A DNA stretch of 62,685 nucleotides. Source: Bacillota bacterium. GTDB lineage: Bacteria > Bacillota > Clostridia > Acetivibrionales > JAEXSP01. Made by a program: the position numbers and the translations under genes. How positions within the stretch are numbered: position 1 is the stretch's first letter; each line of letters opens with the position of its first letter. Below, one piece after another: positions 1 through 8,700 of the stretch. The notes under the pieces are model-generated. The model made no database searches and had not been told where the DNA came from. It saw nothing but the letters and a program-made list of their open reading frames with translations. The stretch spans positions 1 through 62,685 of the forward strand of contig JAEXSP010000024.1 of assembly GCA_023453795.1 (NCBI GenBank), read 5' to 3'.

Positions 1-81
1 TATGCAGTGATGGATAAAATTTTTTCCTTAGAAGAAACTTTTCCTTTTCTCCCCATAAAAATATGCCCCTCCTTGTGCTAA
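1..81 (+). other. Open frame reaching the window edge, possible 3' end of an upstream gene
   Basis: Frame 1 is open from the first base to a TAA at 79-81, about 26 codons, with an internal ATG at 10. It is too short to recognise. It could be the tail of an upstream element gene or chance. Confidence 0.15.
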
Positions 82-104
82 ACAGTTTTTATTATTTAAA
101 CTGT
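82..104. repeat. Inverted repeat upstream of the relaxase gene
   Basis: Perfect 7-bp arms ACAGTTT / AAACTGT with a 9-base AT-rich loop, about 75 bp before the relaxase start. No T-run follows, so it is not an obvious terminator. Its position fits a regulatory hairpin or part of an oriT, but no nick-site motif was recognised. Confidence 0.3.
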
Positions 105-178
105 CTACCACAATGGGAGCATATCATCATCATATACGCAGGTGTTTTTTTATACCCATTTTTACCGAAAGGAGGCTG

Positions 179-1432
179 ATGCCTATACCCCTGCTAATCT
201 ACAAACAGCGTGACCCTGTACCAAACAAGAAAAATACCCCGGCATCTAATTTCCATCATGTCAAATATATTGCTACTCGTCCAAGGGTAATTAAAAACGA
301 GCTTTCCGGTCATGGCCTTTTTGGAAATGCTGAAACCGGAAGCGCAGCACCTATTGAAAACCTGCATTGCATGCAAAAATTGATACTTAAAAAATCTCAT
401 GAAAAAAAGAATATACATCGGGGTGTAATATCTTTCACATCTGAGACTGCATGTCAGCTTGACTTAAAGACCAAAGATGATTATCTGAAACTTGTAAAGC
501 AAAATGTTCACATTTTAGCAGAGAAGAATGGAATCAAAATCGAGAATCTAAGATGGATAGCAGCTGCCCATAATGAGCGTAAGCATCCGCATGTCCATAT
601 CATGTTCTGGGATGAAACACAAACAATGCCGCAAAGTTATGTTTCACCGAAAATTCCAAATGAAATCAGAAAACAGCTTATAAAAAGCATATTTGCAGCA
701 GAGCTTACAGCCTATTATGAAGAGAAGGAAAAAGCAACTGTGAGCTTTCGGCAAATATCAGACCAGATGGTAGCGGAGTTTGAACAAGCAATAACATCGT
801 TAAAGCCGAAAGATTACCGGGAGCTAAAGGAACTTGCTGAAGAAGATGCAGTAGATACTTTCTGCTGGAACAATGAATTTGAAGTGGCAAGTGTATCTTC
901 GCTTGCAAAAAAACTATTTGACCTGAAAGAAAAATTGCCTGAAACAGGCAGGCTTAGTTTTCAATTTCTACCTCAAGACATCAAGAAAGAAATGATGGAG
1001 TTCGTTGACGGACTTGTTGAATCAAACGAACAGCTTAAAAGCATATTTGGGCTTTATGTGGATTCAAGATTAAATCTTACTGAGATGTATTCAGATAATA
1101 TGCAACTCTATGAAAAAGCCGCTAAGGAATATGCTGACGAAGCCAAAAAGCTGATTGCAAACCGGATTCTAAAGTCAATTAAGATTATTGGAAAGAAAGA
1201 AAACGAGATTCAAAAACATGAGTATAGCCAACGTATGAAAAATGCATTTGTTAAAGAACTGGGGCTGGAGGTATTTAGCTTGCTTGGCAGGCTGGTGAAA
1301 ACAAACTGTATAAATAGCAAAAGCCAGTATTTGTTCTCAACAGAGCTTTCAAAACAGGCACAGAAGGAGAAAGCAAAGGAACTTGAATCGGCAGGTGGTG
1401 AATGGAATGGAGAAAACGACTATGAAGTATAA
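179..1432 (+). CDS. MobP-type relaxase (MobA/MobL family)
   Basis: Relaxase of about 417 aa expected to nick the element's oriT, stay covalently attached to the DNA strand and pilot it to the coupling protein. The histidine motif HPHVHI (H136, H138, H140) matches the metal-binding motif of MobP/MobA-MobL relaxases. The residues before it (N-E-R-K and flanking Trp/Ala) and the basic N-terminus fit as well; the C-terminal half is charged and helical. ATG 179 is chosen over an upstream in-frame ATG at 113 because AAAGGAGG lies just before it. The stop is followed at once by the Shine-Dalgarno of the next small gene, so this gene and the next two form an operon. I cannot separate MobP subgroups with certainty. 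Confidence 0.8.
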   Translation: MPIPLLIYKQRDPVPNKKNTPASNFHHVKYIATRPRVIKNELSGHGLFGNAETGSAAPIENLHCMQKLILKKSHEKKNIHRGVISFTSETACQLDLKTKDDYLKLVKQNVHILAEKNGIKIENLRWIAAAHNERKHPHVHIMFWDETQTMPQSYVSPKIPNEIRKQLIKSIFAAELTAYYEEKEKATVSFRQISDQMVAEFEQAITSLKPKDYRELKELAEEDAVDTFCWNNEFEVASVSSLAKKLFDLKEKLPETGRLSFQFLPQDIKKEMMEFVDGLVESNEQLKSIFGLYVDSRLNLTEMYSDNMQLYEKAAKEYADEAKKLIANRILKSIKIIGKKENEIQKHEYSQRMKNAFVKELGLEVFSLLGRLVKTNCINSKSQYLFSTELSKQAQKEKAKELESAGGEWNGENDYEV

Positions 1433-1448
1433 GGAGGATACCTAGAGA

Positions 1449-1640
1449 ATGCTTAGAATCCAATCAAAAAACAATGTCTGTCCATGTCTTCGATGTATGT
1501 ATCTTGTTCAGGCTGCAAGGATAAATGAAAAACCGGACGGCAGCCATGACTTGCGCATATATTGCGGGATTTCCGGATGCCCGGCAGGCTTTGTAAGCAA
1601 AGACATGGCAAAAACTAATGGGGGCAATTTTAATGGATGA
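1449..1640 (+). CDS. Small Cys-rich protein, putative zinc-binding
   Basis: A 63-aa protein with a CPCLRC knuckle near residues 11-16 and a second pair, CGISGC, near 39-44, spaced as in a small treble-clef or zinc-ribbon protein. AAGGAGGA at 1431-1438 precedes its ATG by about 11 bases. Its end overlaps the start of the coupling protein gene, indicating translational coupling. Small Cys-rich proteins between relaxase and coupling protein genes are common in Clostridia ICEs, but the role is unknown. The family assignment is inference from cysteine spacing only. Confidence 0.55.
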   Translation: MLRIQSKNNVCPCLRCMYLVQAARINEKPDGSHDLRIYCGISGCPAGFVSKDMAKTNGGNFNG

Positions 1641-3840
1641 GAAAAGAAATAAGTTGATTATTTCTCTGATCATATTTCTAACAGGATTGATAGCAAACAT
1701 TTACTTTTCCTCAGCGCTGCATTTGATTTTATCCGGAAGAATTAAAGTCCTGAAGCTGATTCCAATAAGCGGTTGTATTTCAAGTATCGTGACGCAAAAA
1801 CAGCATACGGTGCTTTTTTTATGCTTGCAGGGTTTTGTAACACTTCTTGGCATTTTATACTTCACTGCAAACAACAAACCCTATCAAAGCGAACTGAGAG
1901 AAATTACACCTCAAATCATGACGCCGGTTCCGGCAGGCCAAAGGCAGCACGGTTCAGCGGAATGGCTTGGAGAAAAGGAAAAGGAGGCTGCATTTGAAAC
2001 TGTTGTAATTAATACAAGAGATAAGTTTATAAAGAAATTGATTGCCCAAGGTTGCGCAGAAATCATGGAAATTGATGTACAAAAGAAGATAAAAATGAAA
2101 GGAAAAAACGAAACCAGTGAAAAGGAAGAGAAAGAAGAAACAGATACAAGTAATAACGAATGTCAACCCGTTAAGGAAACAACTGATGGCAAAACTGATT
2201 TTAAACCGGCAGAACCTGAAAAACCGGAAGGATATATACCGCAGGGCGGTGTTGTACTCGGATTGAAAAAACAGCCCGGCAGTGAAAAGTTGTTCTTTAT
2301 AGGAGACGATGTACATGCTCTTTGCATTGGTGCCACACGTTCAGGAAAATCAAGGACAATAGTCCTTCAAAGCATATGCACTCTTGGGCTTGCAGCAGAA
2401 AGTATGGTCATTTCAGACCCTAAAGGCGAACTCTGTTCATATACAAGCCCGTTCCTTGAAAGGCTTGGATATAAGGCCATTGCAATAGATTTCAAAAATC
2501 CACTAAAAAGTCAAAGGTATAATTTCCTGCAGCCCATCATTGATGCAGTAGATAGAGATGATATTGCAAAAGCGGTAGATGCAACCTGGGATTTGACTGC
2601 TGTTCTGGTTGGTGAGCCGAAAGGAGAACGGATCTGGACTGACGGGGAAGCCTCAATAATTGCAAGCGCAATAATGAGCGTGGTTTATGATAACCGTGGG
2701 AAAGAAAACCGGAAGTACCAGAACCTGACCAATGTATATTATTTCATAGCCGAAATGTGTAAGACGGTAAACAATAAAATGCCTATCATTGAGTATGTCA
2801 AAAAGCTTAAAAAAGGGCATCCGGCAAAGGCACTGCTGGCAATATCAGAAGTTGCACCTTCAAAAACACGAGGAAGCTTTTACACTGCGGCTTTGACTAC
2901 ACTCAGACTGTTTACCAATCCTATGATTTACTCTATGACATGTGTTTCGGATTACAAGCCCAGGACAATTGCAGAAAGCAAAACAGCCCTGTTTATTATC
3001 CTTCCGGATGAAAAAACAACCTATTACACTATAGCAAGCCTTCTGGTGTCTCAACACTATGAATTGCTTGTAAATATCGCAGATGAAAGAGGTGGTCGCC
3101 TTTTAAACAGAGTTAATTTTCTTATTGATGAGTTTGGAAATTTCGCCGCAATACCGGGCTTTGCAAACAAGCTTACAGTAGGCGGTGGTAGGGGCATTCG
3201 TTTCAATCTATTTCTGCAGAGCTTTGCGCAGCTCGATGAAAAGTACGGAAAGGAGGTGGCAAAAACTATCAAAGGAAACTGCCAGACTTGGATTTACCTT
3301 CAGGCAGATGACCTTGAAACACTTGAGGAAATATCAAAAAAGCTCGGTAATTACACAGTAGCGACCTATTCCCTGAGTGCTTCGCATGGGAAGTACTCAA
3401 CCCCTTCAAGTTCACACAGTGTGAACCTTACAGGAAGAGCCTTGCTTACAGTTGATGAAGTAAGGCTTATTTCACGTCCGTTTAGCCTGGTAACCTCACG
3501 GAGCAATCCAGCTATCATGTATTCGCCTGACCTTCTGGAATGGAGTTTTAACAAAATGCTGGGGCTCGGGAACAAAGAGCATAACCGCAAAGTGCGGGAG
3601 TTGAGGGAAAATAGACGCAGCATCAGAACCGCAGGATTGTCTGAAATGGAGCTATGGAATATATGGCTCTTTTATATGGCCGGTTGTGAACAACAGGCGC
3701 AACAGCCCTCAAATGCAGCATTGAAAGCTTATGTTACCAATAGAGCCGTTGATGGAAAAGAAGATGGAGAAATGTTCAGGGACCAGGCGGTTGACTTAAC
3801 AGAAATTGATACTGAAGGACTTAAGGACAGTTCATTTTAA
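1633..3840 (+). CDS. Type IV secretion coupling protein, VirD4/TraG family
   Basis: About 735 aa. The coupling protein is the membrane ATPase that recruits the relaxase-DNA complex to the conjugation channel. Two hydrophobic N-terminal segments (about residues 5-30 and 50-75) are followed by a charged linker, then Walker A GATRSGKS (from G233) and Walker B LIDEFGNF (about residue 497), both typical of TraG/VirD4. ATG 1633 is preferred to ATG 1618 because a GGGGG tract at 1620-1624 gives good spacing only to 1633. The gene overlaps the small Cys-rich gene and is followed after 14 bases by the pilin-like gene, so all belong to one transfer operon. Confidence 0.88.
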   Translation: MDEKRNKLIISLIIFLTGLIANIYFSSALHLILSGRIKVLKLIPISGCISSIVTQKQHTVLFLCLQGFVTLLGILYFTANNKPYQSELREITPQIMTPVPAGQRQHGSAEWLGEKEKEAAFETVVINTRDKFIKKLIAQGCAEIMEIDVQKKIKMKGKNETSEKEEKEETDTSNNECQPVKETTDGKTDFKPAEPEKPEGYIPQGGVVLGLKKQPGSEKLFFIGDDVHALCIGATRSGKSRTIVLQSICTLGLAAESMVISDPKGELCSYTSPFLERLGYKAIAIDFKNPLKSQRYNFLQPIIDAVDRDDIAKAVDATWDLTAVLVGEPKGERIWTDGEASIIASAIMSVVYDNRGKENRKYQNLTNVYYFIAEMCKTVNNKMPIIEYVKKLKKGHPAKALLAISEVAPSKTRGSFYTAALTTLRLFTNPMIYSMTCVSDYKPRTIAESKTALFIILPDEKTTYYTIASLLVSQHYELLVNIADERGGRLLNRVNFLIDEFGNFAAIPGFANKLTVGGGRGIRFNLFLQSFAQLDEKYGKEVAKTIKGNCQTWIYLQADDLETLEEISKKLGNYTVATYSLSASHGKYSTPSSSHSVNLTGRALLTVDEVRLISRPFSLVTSRSNPAIMYSPDLLEWSFNKMLGLGNKEHNRKVRELRENRRSIRTAGLSEMELWNIWLFYMAGCEQQAQQPSNAALKAYVTNRAVDGKEDGEMFRDQAVDLTEIDTEGLKDSSF

Positions 3841-3854
3841 GAAAGGAGAAGACT

Positions 3855-4229
3855 ATGAAAGGAATTTTTAGATGTATTGGATCATTAATAAAAACCGTAA
3901 AATTATCGGTCAAAAAAATTACTGCTGTAATTTTTGCAGCTTACATTTCACAAATAACAGCAGCACCAGTATTTGCTGCAGATGATGTATCAAATAGCAA
4001 ACTTGCAAAAGGTACCGAAAAAATGATACAGGATGTGACTACATGGCTTATGGTACTTGCCCCGGTAGTCGCAGGACTTCTTATCATTTACTTTTGCATT
4101 CGCAGGTCTGCAGCGGATGAGATGGATCAGAAAAAATGGAATAACCGTATTGTAGTAGCAGTTGTGTCCTGTATAGGTGCAGTTCTGGCTTCAGCAACAC
4201 TGAACCTTATTATTGGGTACTACAAGTAA
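3855..4229 (+). CDS. Pilin-like/TrbC-VirB2-type conjugation membrane protein
   Basis: A 124-aa protein with a long N-terminal signal ending near AFA-A (residues 39-42), then a short polar stretch and two hydrophobic helices (about 58-78 and 95-118) separated by a charged loop. This is the layout of TrbC/VirB2 pilin subunits and of short membrane proteins that follow VirD4 in Clostridia ICEs. GAAAGGAG lies 7-8 bases before the start. It sits 14 bases after the coupling protein gene. No catalytic motif is present. The pilin assignment is by topology and position. Confidence 0.6.
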   Translation: MKGIFRCIGSLIKTVKLSVKKITAVIFAAYISQITAAPVFAADDVSNSKLAKGTEKMIQDVTTWLMVLAPVVAGLLIIYFCIRRSAADEMDQKKWNNRIVVAVVSCIGAVLASATLNLIIGYYK

Positions 4230-4378
4230 GGATCGGTTAAATACTTCCGATTCTTATTGAAGAATAACCACGAATTTAAGGGCTTCTACAAAAGATTAGC
4301 GGAAGTCATATTTTAACGATTCCTAAACTTTTTGAGGAGTAAAAAATCACTAATCTATTATATAGGAGGATTTGAAAG

Positions 4379-4618
4379 ATGAAAAATATCACAAAGGCAT
4401 ATATTAGTGCTTCAAACAAGATCAAAGATATAAAGGACAAAGCAGGTAAAACACTGAAAAACAAGCGCGCAGAAGGCTTTGTTGATACGGCGGTTAAAAT
4501 TTTGATGAGTGTTGTAATTGGTGCACTCGTCCTTGGAGGACTGTATATGCTGTTTAAAGACACAGTACTGCCGGAACTGTCACAGAAAATCAAGGATATG
4601 TTCAATTTTAAGGGGTAA
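4379..4618 (+). CDS. DUF6133-like small ICE membrane protein
   Basis: A 79-aa protein with a basic amphipathic N-terminus, a conserved centre (residues about 36-60: E-G-F-V-D-T-A-V-K-I followed by a hydrophobic helix) and an end reading K-D-M-F-N-F-K-G. This pattern recurs in DUF6133 proteins encoded beside VirD4 and Maff2-type genes in Firmicutes ICEs; their function is unknown. The start is supported by AGGAGG a few bases upstream. A single transmembrane helix suggests a structural component of the transfer apparatus. Confidence 0.6.
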   Translation: MKNITKAYISASNKIKDIKDKAGKTLKNKRAEGFVDTAVKILMSVVIGALVLGGLYMLFKDTVLPELSQKIKDMFNFKG

Positions 4619-4703
4619 CCAAAACTTATAAACATATTATCAACAGCTTATTAACAAGGGCTTGTGGATAAAAACCCAAGCCCTGCTTAGGAGGTGTTAG
4701 CAC

Positions 4704-4832
4704 CTGGAAACATTATTAATGCTATTAATTGCAGCTATACTTACCGGCTGCCTTGCTTATGTCAATAATATATTATCCGGACTTGTTCCAGCGTATTTCA
4801 CATATGATATGCTTGATAAGCTGGAGAAATAG
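4704..4832 (+). CDS. Predicted 42-aa membrane peptide, possible CTG start
   Basis: AGGAGG at 4689-4694 is well placed for CTG at 4704 (nine bases), and the only in-frame ATG (4719) is too far from it. The reading frame gives a hydrophobic helix (L-L-M-L-L-I-A-A-I-L) and an end F-T-Y-D-M-L-D-K-L-E-K. Similar tiny membrane peptides are found in Clostridia conjugation operons, but I do not recognise a named family. The stop is 10 bases before a strong terminator, consistent with it being the last gene of the transfer operon. Confidence 0.4.
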   Translation: METLLMLLIAAILTGCLAYVNNILSGLVPAYFTYDMLDKLEK

Positions 4833-4842
4833 AGGCTTATAG

Positions 4843-4879
4843 GCTCTGAGGCAGACTGACTGCTTCAGGGCTTTTTTTA
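4843..4879 (+). terminator. Rho-independent terminator of the transfer operon
   Basis: GCTCTGA pairs with TCAGGGC (one G-U) around an inner GCAG/CTGC, followed by seven T residues. Confidence 0.75.
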
Positions 4880-4914
4880 TTGCCTTTTTTCAAAAAATTA
4901 AGGAGCTTGAGACC

Positions 4915-4949
4915 AAAAAGGGTCGCACATTTTTGTGCGGCCCTTTTTG
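4915..4949 (+). terminator. Second rho-independent terminator, possibly bidirectional
   Basis: AAAAAGGG-CGCACA pairs with TGTGCG-CCCTTTTT around a T4 loop. The A-run on the left and T-run on the right could stop transcription from both sides. It separates the transfer operon from the sigma factor gene. Confidence 0.75.
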
Positions 4950-5069
4950 TGTTTCTAGCAAAAGAAAGGGGTTCCCGGAATGAAAGGCTGGTTTTGGTAT
5001 TATTCCCGCTATCCATAAATGCTTCCGTTCTTGCCACTAAATCAAAACGACGAAACGGAGGAATTTAAA

Positions 5070-5462
5070 ATGGATTTTATTAATAATGATGATAAAAATT
5101 ATTGGGAACAGGTACTTATGAGAATGAACAGGGAGGATGATAATTCTGCCCGCAGATACCGGAGATATAACAATTCACTTGAAGCAATGGGGGAGAAAAC
5201 AGTAATTAATGAAAGTAGGCAGTATGCGGATGGTGAATGTAGGGCTTTTGATGCACTGCTTAGTTTTATAGAGACTATTGATAATGAAAAGCTGCTCGTA
5301 GCGCTTAAAAAGCTTAAACCTATAGAGCTTCAGATTATCATACTCAGGTTTGAATATAAAATGCAGGTTTCTGAAATTGCAAAAGCTCTTGATAAGGGAG
5401 TAAGTACTATATCAGAACGCCTTGGAAGGATTATGGACAAGCTGATTTTAGAAATGCGTTAA
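5070..5462 (+). CDS. Sigma-70 region 4-like transcription factor of the element
   Basis: A 130-aa protein. The C-terminal part (about residues 70-130) has a sigma region 4 fold signature: L-K-P-I-E-L-Q-I-I-I-L-R, then a helix-turn-helix reading V-S-E-I-A-K-A-L-D-K with S-T-I-S-E-R-L. Such small sigma-like proteins are regular in Clostridia ICEs and are thought to control element gene expression; no sigma region 2 was recognised. ATG 5070 is preferred to an upstream start at 5019 because GGAGGA lies at 5058-5063. It has its own terminators on both sides and is probably transcribed alone. Confidence 0.7.
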   Translation: MDFINNDDKNYWEQVLMRMNREDDNSARRYRRYNNSLEAMGEKTVINESRQYADGECRAFDALLSFIETIDNEKLLVALKKLKPIELQIIILRFEYKMQVSEIAKALDKGVSTISERLGRIMDKLILEMR

Positions 5463-5516
5463 CAGATAAGTAAACAATGAAAGAAAAGGTTTCTTGTTGA
5501 CAAATAGAACATTTTA

Positions 5517-5554
5517 GGGGTTATGCGGGTTAAGTTCGCATAACCCCAATTTTT
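5517..5554 (+). terminator. Rho-independent terminator after the sigma-like gene
   Basis: GGGGTTATGCG pairs perfectly with CGCATAACCCC across a 9-base loop, followed by AATTTTT. The rest of 5555-5790 holds only AT-rich sequence and the leader of the next gene. Confidence 0.8.
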
Positions 5555-5672
5555 GAAAATAGCTTGTTTTACAAGCGAATTCAAGCAGTTTATTAAACAT
5601 AAATGCTTTATGACTGGACATACTGAGTTTTACCTCTCGATTATCAAAAAAATGTAGAATACAAATATATTA

Positions 5673-5701
5673 TGGAATGTATAACATAAAAAAGGTATAA
5701 T
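5673..5701 (+). promoter_or_regulatory. Weak candidate promoter for the dockerin-Rhs operon
   Basis: A perfect -10 TATAAT at 5696-5701 lies about 90 bp before the GTG start. The hexamer 17 bp upstream (TGGAAT) is a poor -35, so strength is uncertain. Confidence 0.35.
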
Positions 5702-5790
5702 GGACATTGATGGGAAAGGAAAAATTATATATAATACTCATAACAGTGGAAAAAAATAAATAATAAGATGCATTTTGGAGGGTCATATAA

Positions 5791-8700
5791 GTGAGGAAAA
5801 TAATTAAAGGGTATATTTCAGTAGCATTATGTATTGTAATATTGGCTGCAAGTATTGTGCTACCGATCAATACTTTTTCTGCTACAGCGGCTGCTGATCC
5901 AATAGGAGTGGTAGGAGATGTAGACGGCGACGGTGTAGTAACAGGTATAGATTTTGCGATGATGAAGCAGTATTTATTCGGTGATATTAAGGACTTTCCT
6001 GTTGTAGATGACTTATGGGCCGGAGATGTAGACGGAAGCGGAACCATTGACGCTTTGGATTTTGCTTTAATGAAGCAATACCTGCTAAAATCAATCCGTT
6101 GGTTTCCGAAAGAACAGCCGACAGTTCCATCGGAGCTATCTGCCTCGGATTTGACAGATACCGGGTTAACTTTATCATGGACTTCGTCTTCGGGTATCAA
6201 CGAAATAAGTAGGTATGAGGTTAAAAGGCAAGTCGATAACAACACCGTAACATTTAATGCGTCCGGGACAAGCTATAATGACACAGGCCTAAAGGCAAGC
6301 ACAAGCTATACCTATACAATAGTCGCAATAGACATAAAGGGGAGGCGCTCGGAAGAGAGCAGCCCCATAAGTATTACAACAAAAGAGCTTACAAAACCAG
6401 AAAATCTTGAATGCATTGAAAAGACAGATACTACAGCGACATTATCATGGGAATCACCAAAAGGTAGTATTGGTATAAAGGAATATTATATTTACAGTGG
6501 GGACTCAAAAATTGCTTCAACAACTGGAACAACGTCATATGTTGTAACTGGATTGATGCCTGGAGTTACATATTCTTTTTATGTAAAGGCTCAGAATATT
6601 GGAGGGAGTGTATCTGAAGCTAGTAATACTGTTTGTGTGGTAATAAATGTAAATGCTACTCCGCCTTCACCTCTCAATGTCTGTATTCAGAATCAGACGG
6701 AAACATCAGTAACTGTGAAATGGGACGCACCAGTAAATGAATCTGATATTGAAGGATACAGGATATTTAGAGATAACGCTGAAATCGGAAGTTCTACAGG
6801 CACTTCATACACTGATGAAGGACTGAAGACAAACACCACATATTATTATACGGTTAAATCTATTAAAAATGATTTGTTATCTAAGCCTAGTGAACCGCTG
6901 CGTGTTACTTTGATAAGCATAAAGACTGTAAGTATTCTAAAATGCACAAGTAAAACTGATAAAACTGTAGAATTGAGTTGGATTCCGTTTGATGCTGATA
7001 TAAAGGTGTCAGGATATGAGATATATAGAAATGACATTAATATATCTACAGTAACTGGCTTGAGTTATAGAGATACCTGTCTTGAGCCTGATGTTGATTA
7101 TACGTACAAAATTGTAGCAGTTGATAAAGCAAATGGAGTTATATATGAAAGTAATGTAATTAATGTAAATACAAATCCTTTGCCCAATGACTGGATTATC
7201 GAGCATACAGGTACTTCATCAAGTAATGGATATGTAAGTTGCTCGAATGGTTCCTATACTTTTAATACTTCACAATCAAATGGAATGTTATATGCCTATA
7301 AAAAAATTACGGGTAATTTTACTCTTGTAGTTAAACTTGACTCTCTGCAAAATGTTTCGGGATCTGCAATAGCCGGAATTTACGTAAAATATGGTCCTGA
7401 TTCGAATTATGCTACGGCGTCTAATATGATTTCACCTTCTGATATATCAACCAGCGGCTACAAATATTTAAAAACTGTTGTTGTAGGATATACATGCCGT
7501 AATTATGTTTCTAAGGATGGCGTGTATTGGGAGACACGAACAGGGCAAACATCGTTTGATGATTCAAAACAGAAGTATGTAGGAATTGCCACACAAAACT
7601 GTGATGCTGTGTTTAGCAGGATTGTTTTTTGGAACGATAATGATACTCAAGAACCTTCGCAACCGGGAGGATTGTCAGCTATATATAAAAATAGTTCGGT
7701 AGATTTGAAATGGAGTCCGTCAACAGATAATGTAGGGGTCATGTATTACAAGGTATACTGTGACGGTTATGATATGGGAATTGCTTATGATACCAGCTTT
7801 ACTGTTGATGGTTTGGATACGCATGATAAATATATTTTTACAATTAAAGCTTTTGACTACGCATCAAACTCATCGACAAGTAGTTTGCCTGTTACTCTTT
7901 TGCCGGGTGAATCTCTGGATGTACTACCTCCAGTCCCTCCAACAGTGATTTCTATGGAATCCAGGACTAAGACAAGCATAACGATAAAATGGTCTGGTGC
8001 AAATGATAATATTGGTGTAACTGGCTACGACATTTACCGTAATTCTAACAGGATTGCAAGTACGGAAAATACATATTATGAAGATACTGGTCTGAATGAT
8101 GGGGCTTTATATTCCTATTATATTATTGCAAAGGATGCAATAGGCAACCCATCAATTAAAAGTAAAGCTTTTACATTTAAAACTGTTTCGGCGTCGGATA
8201 ATATTCCGCCAACTACACCAAGTGGTGTGAAGGCAGTAGTTAAAAATTTTTCAGTGGATTTAACATGGACTGAATCGACAGATAATGTTGGAGTAGCAAA
8301 GTATGTGATTTATCGTAATAATATAGCTATAGGGACAACAACAGCTACAAATTATACTGATAGTGACTTGCTACCTGATACTTCATACTTGTTTACAATC
8401 GAAGCATACGATTTAAATGATAACTGTTCTTCGGCAAGTGAGGCTGTGTCTTTTACAACTGTAAAGGATGACTATGGGGATTATTTTTCTATATCATATA
8501 TAAAACAAGATGAATTAACACCGGTATACTTAAATGTAAATGATCATGACTTCTTAACATTTAAGCCCGAAAGTACAAGAAAATATATCATTTCAAGTAC
8601 AGGTTCAGGTCCTATTATGTTAGCATACCTCTATGATAGTTGGATGAGGTCGATAGCAGCTGATGCGTTTAATGGGGGGCTAGGTAATTTATATATACCA

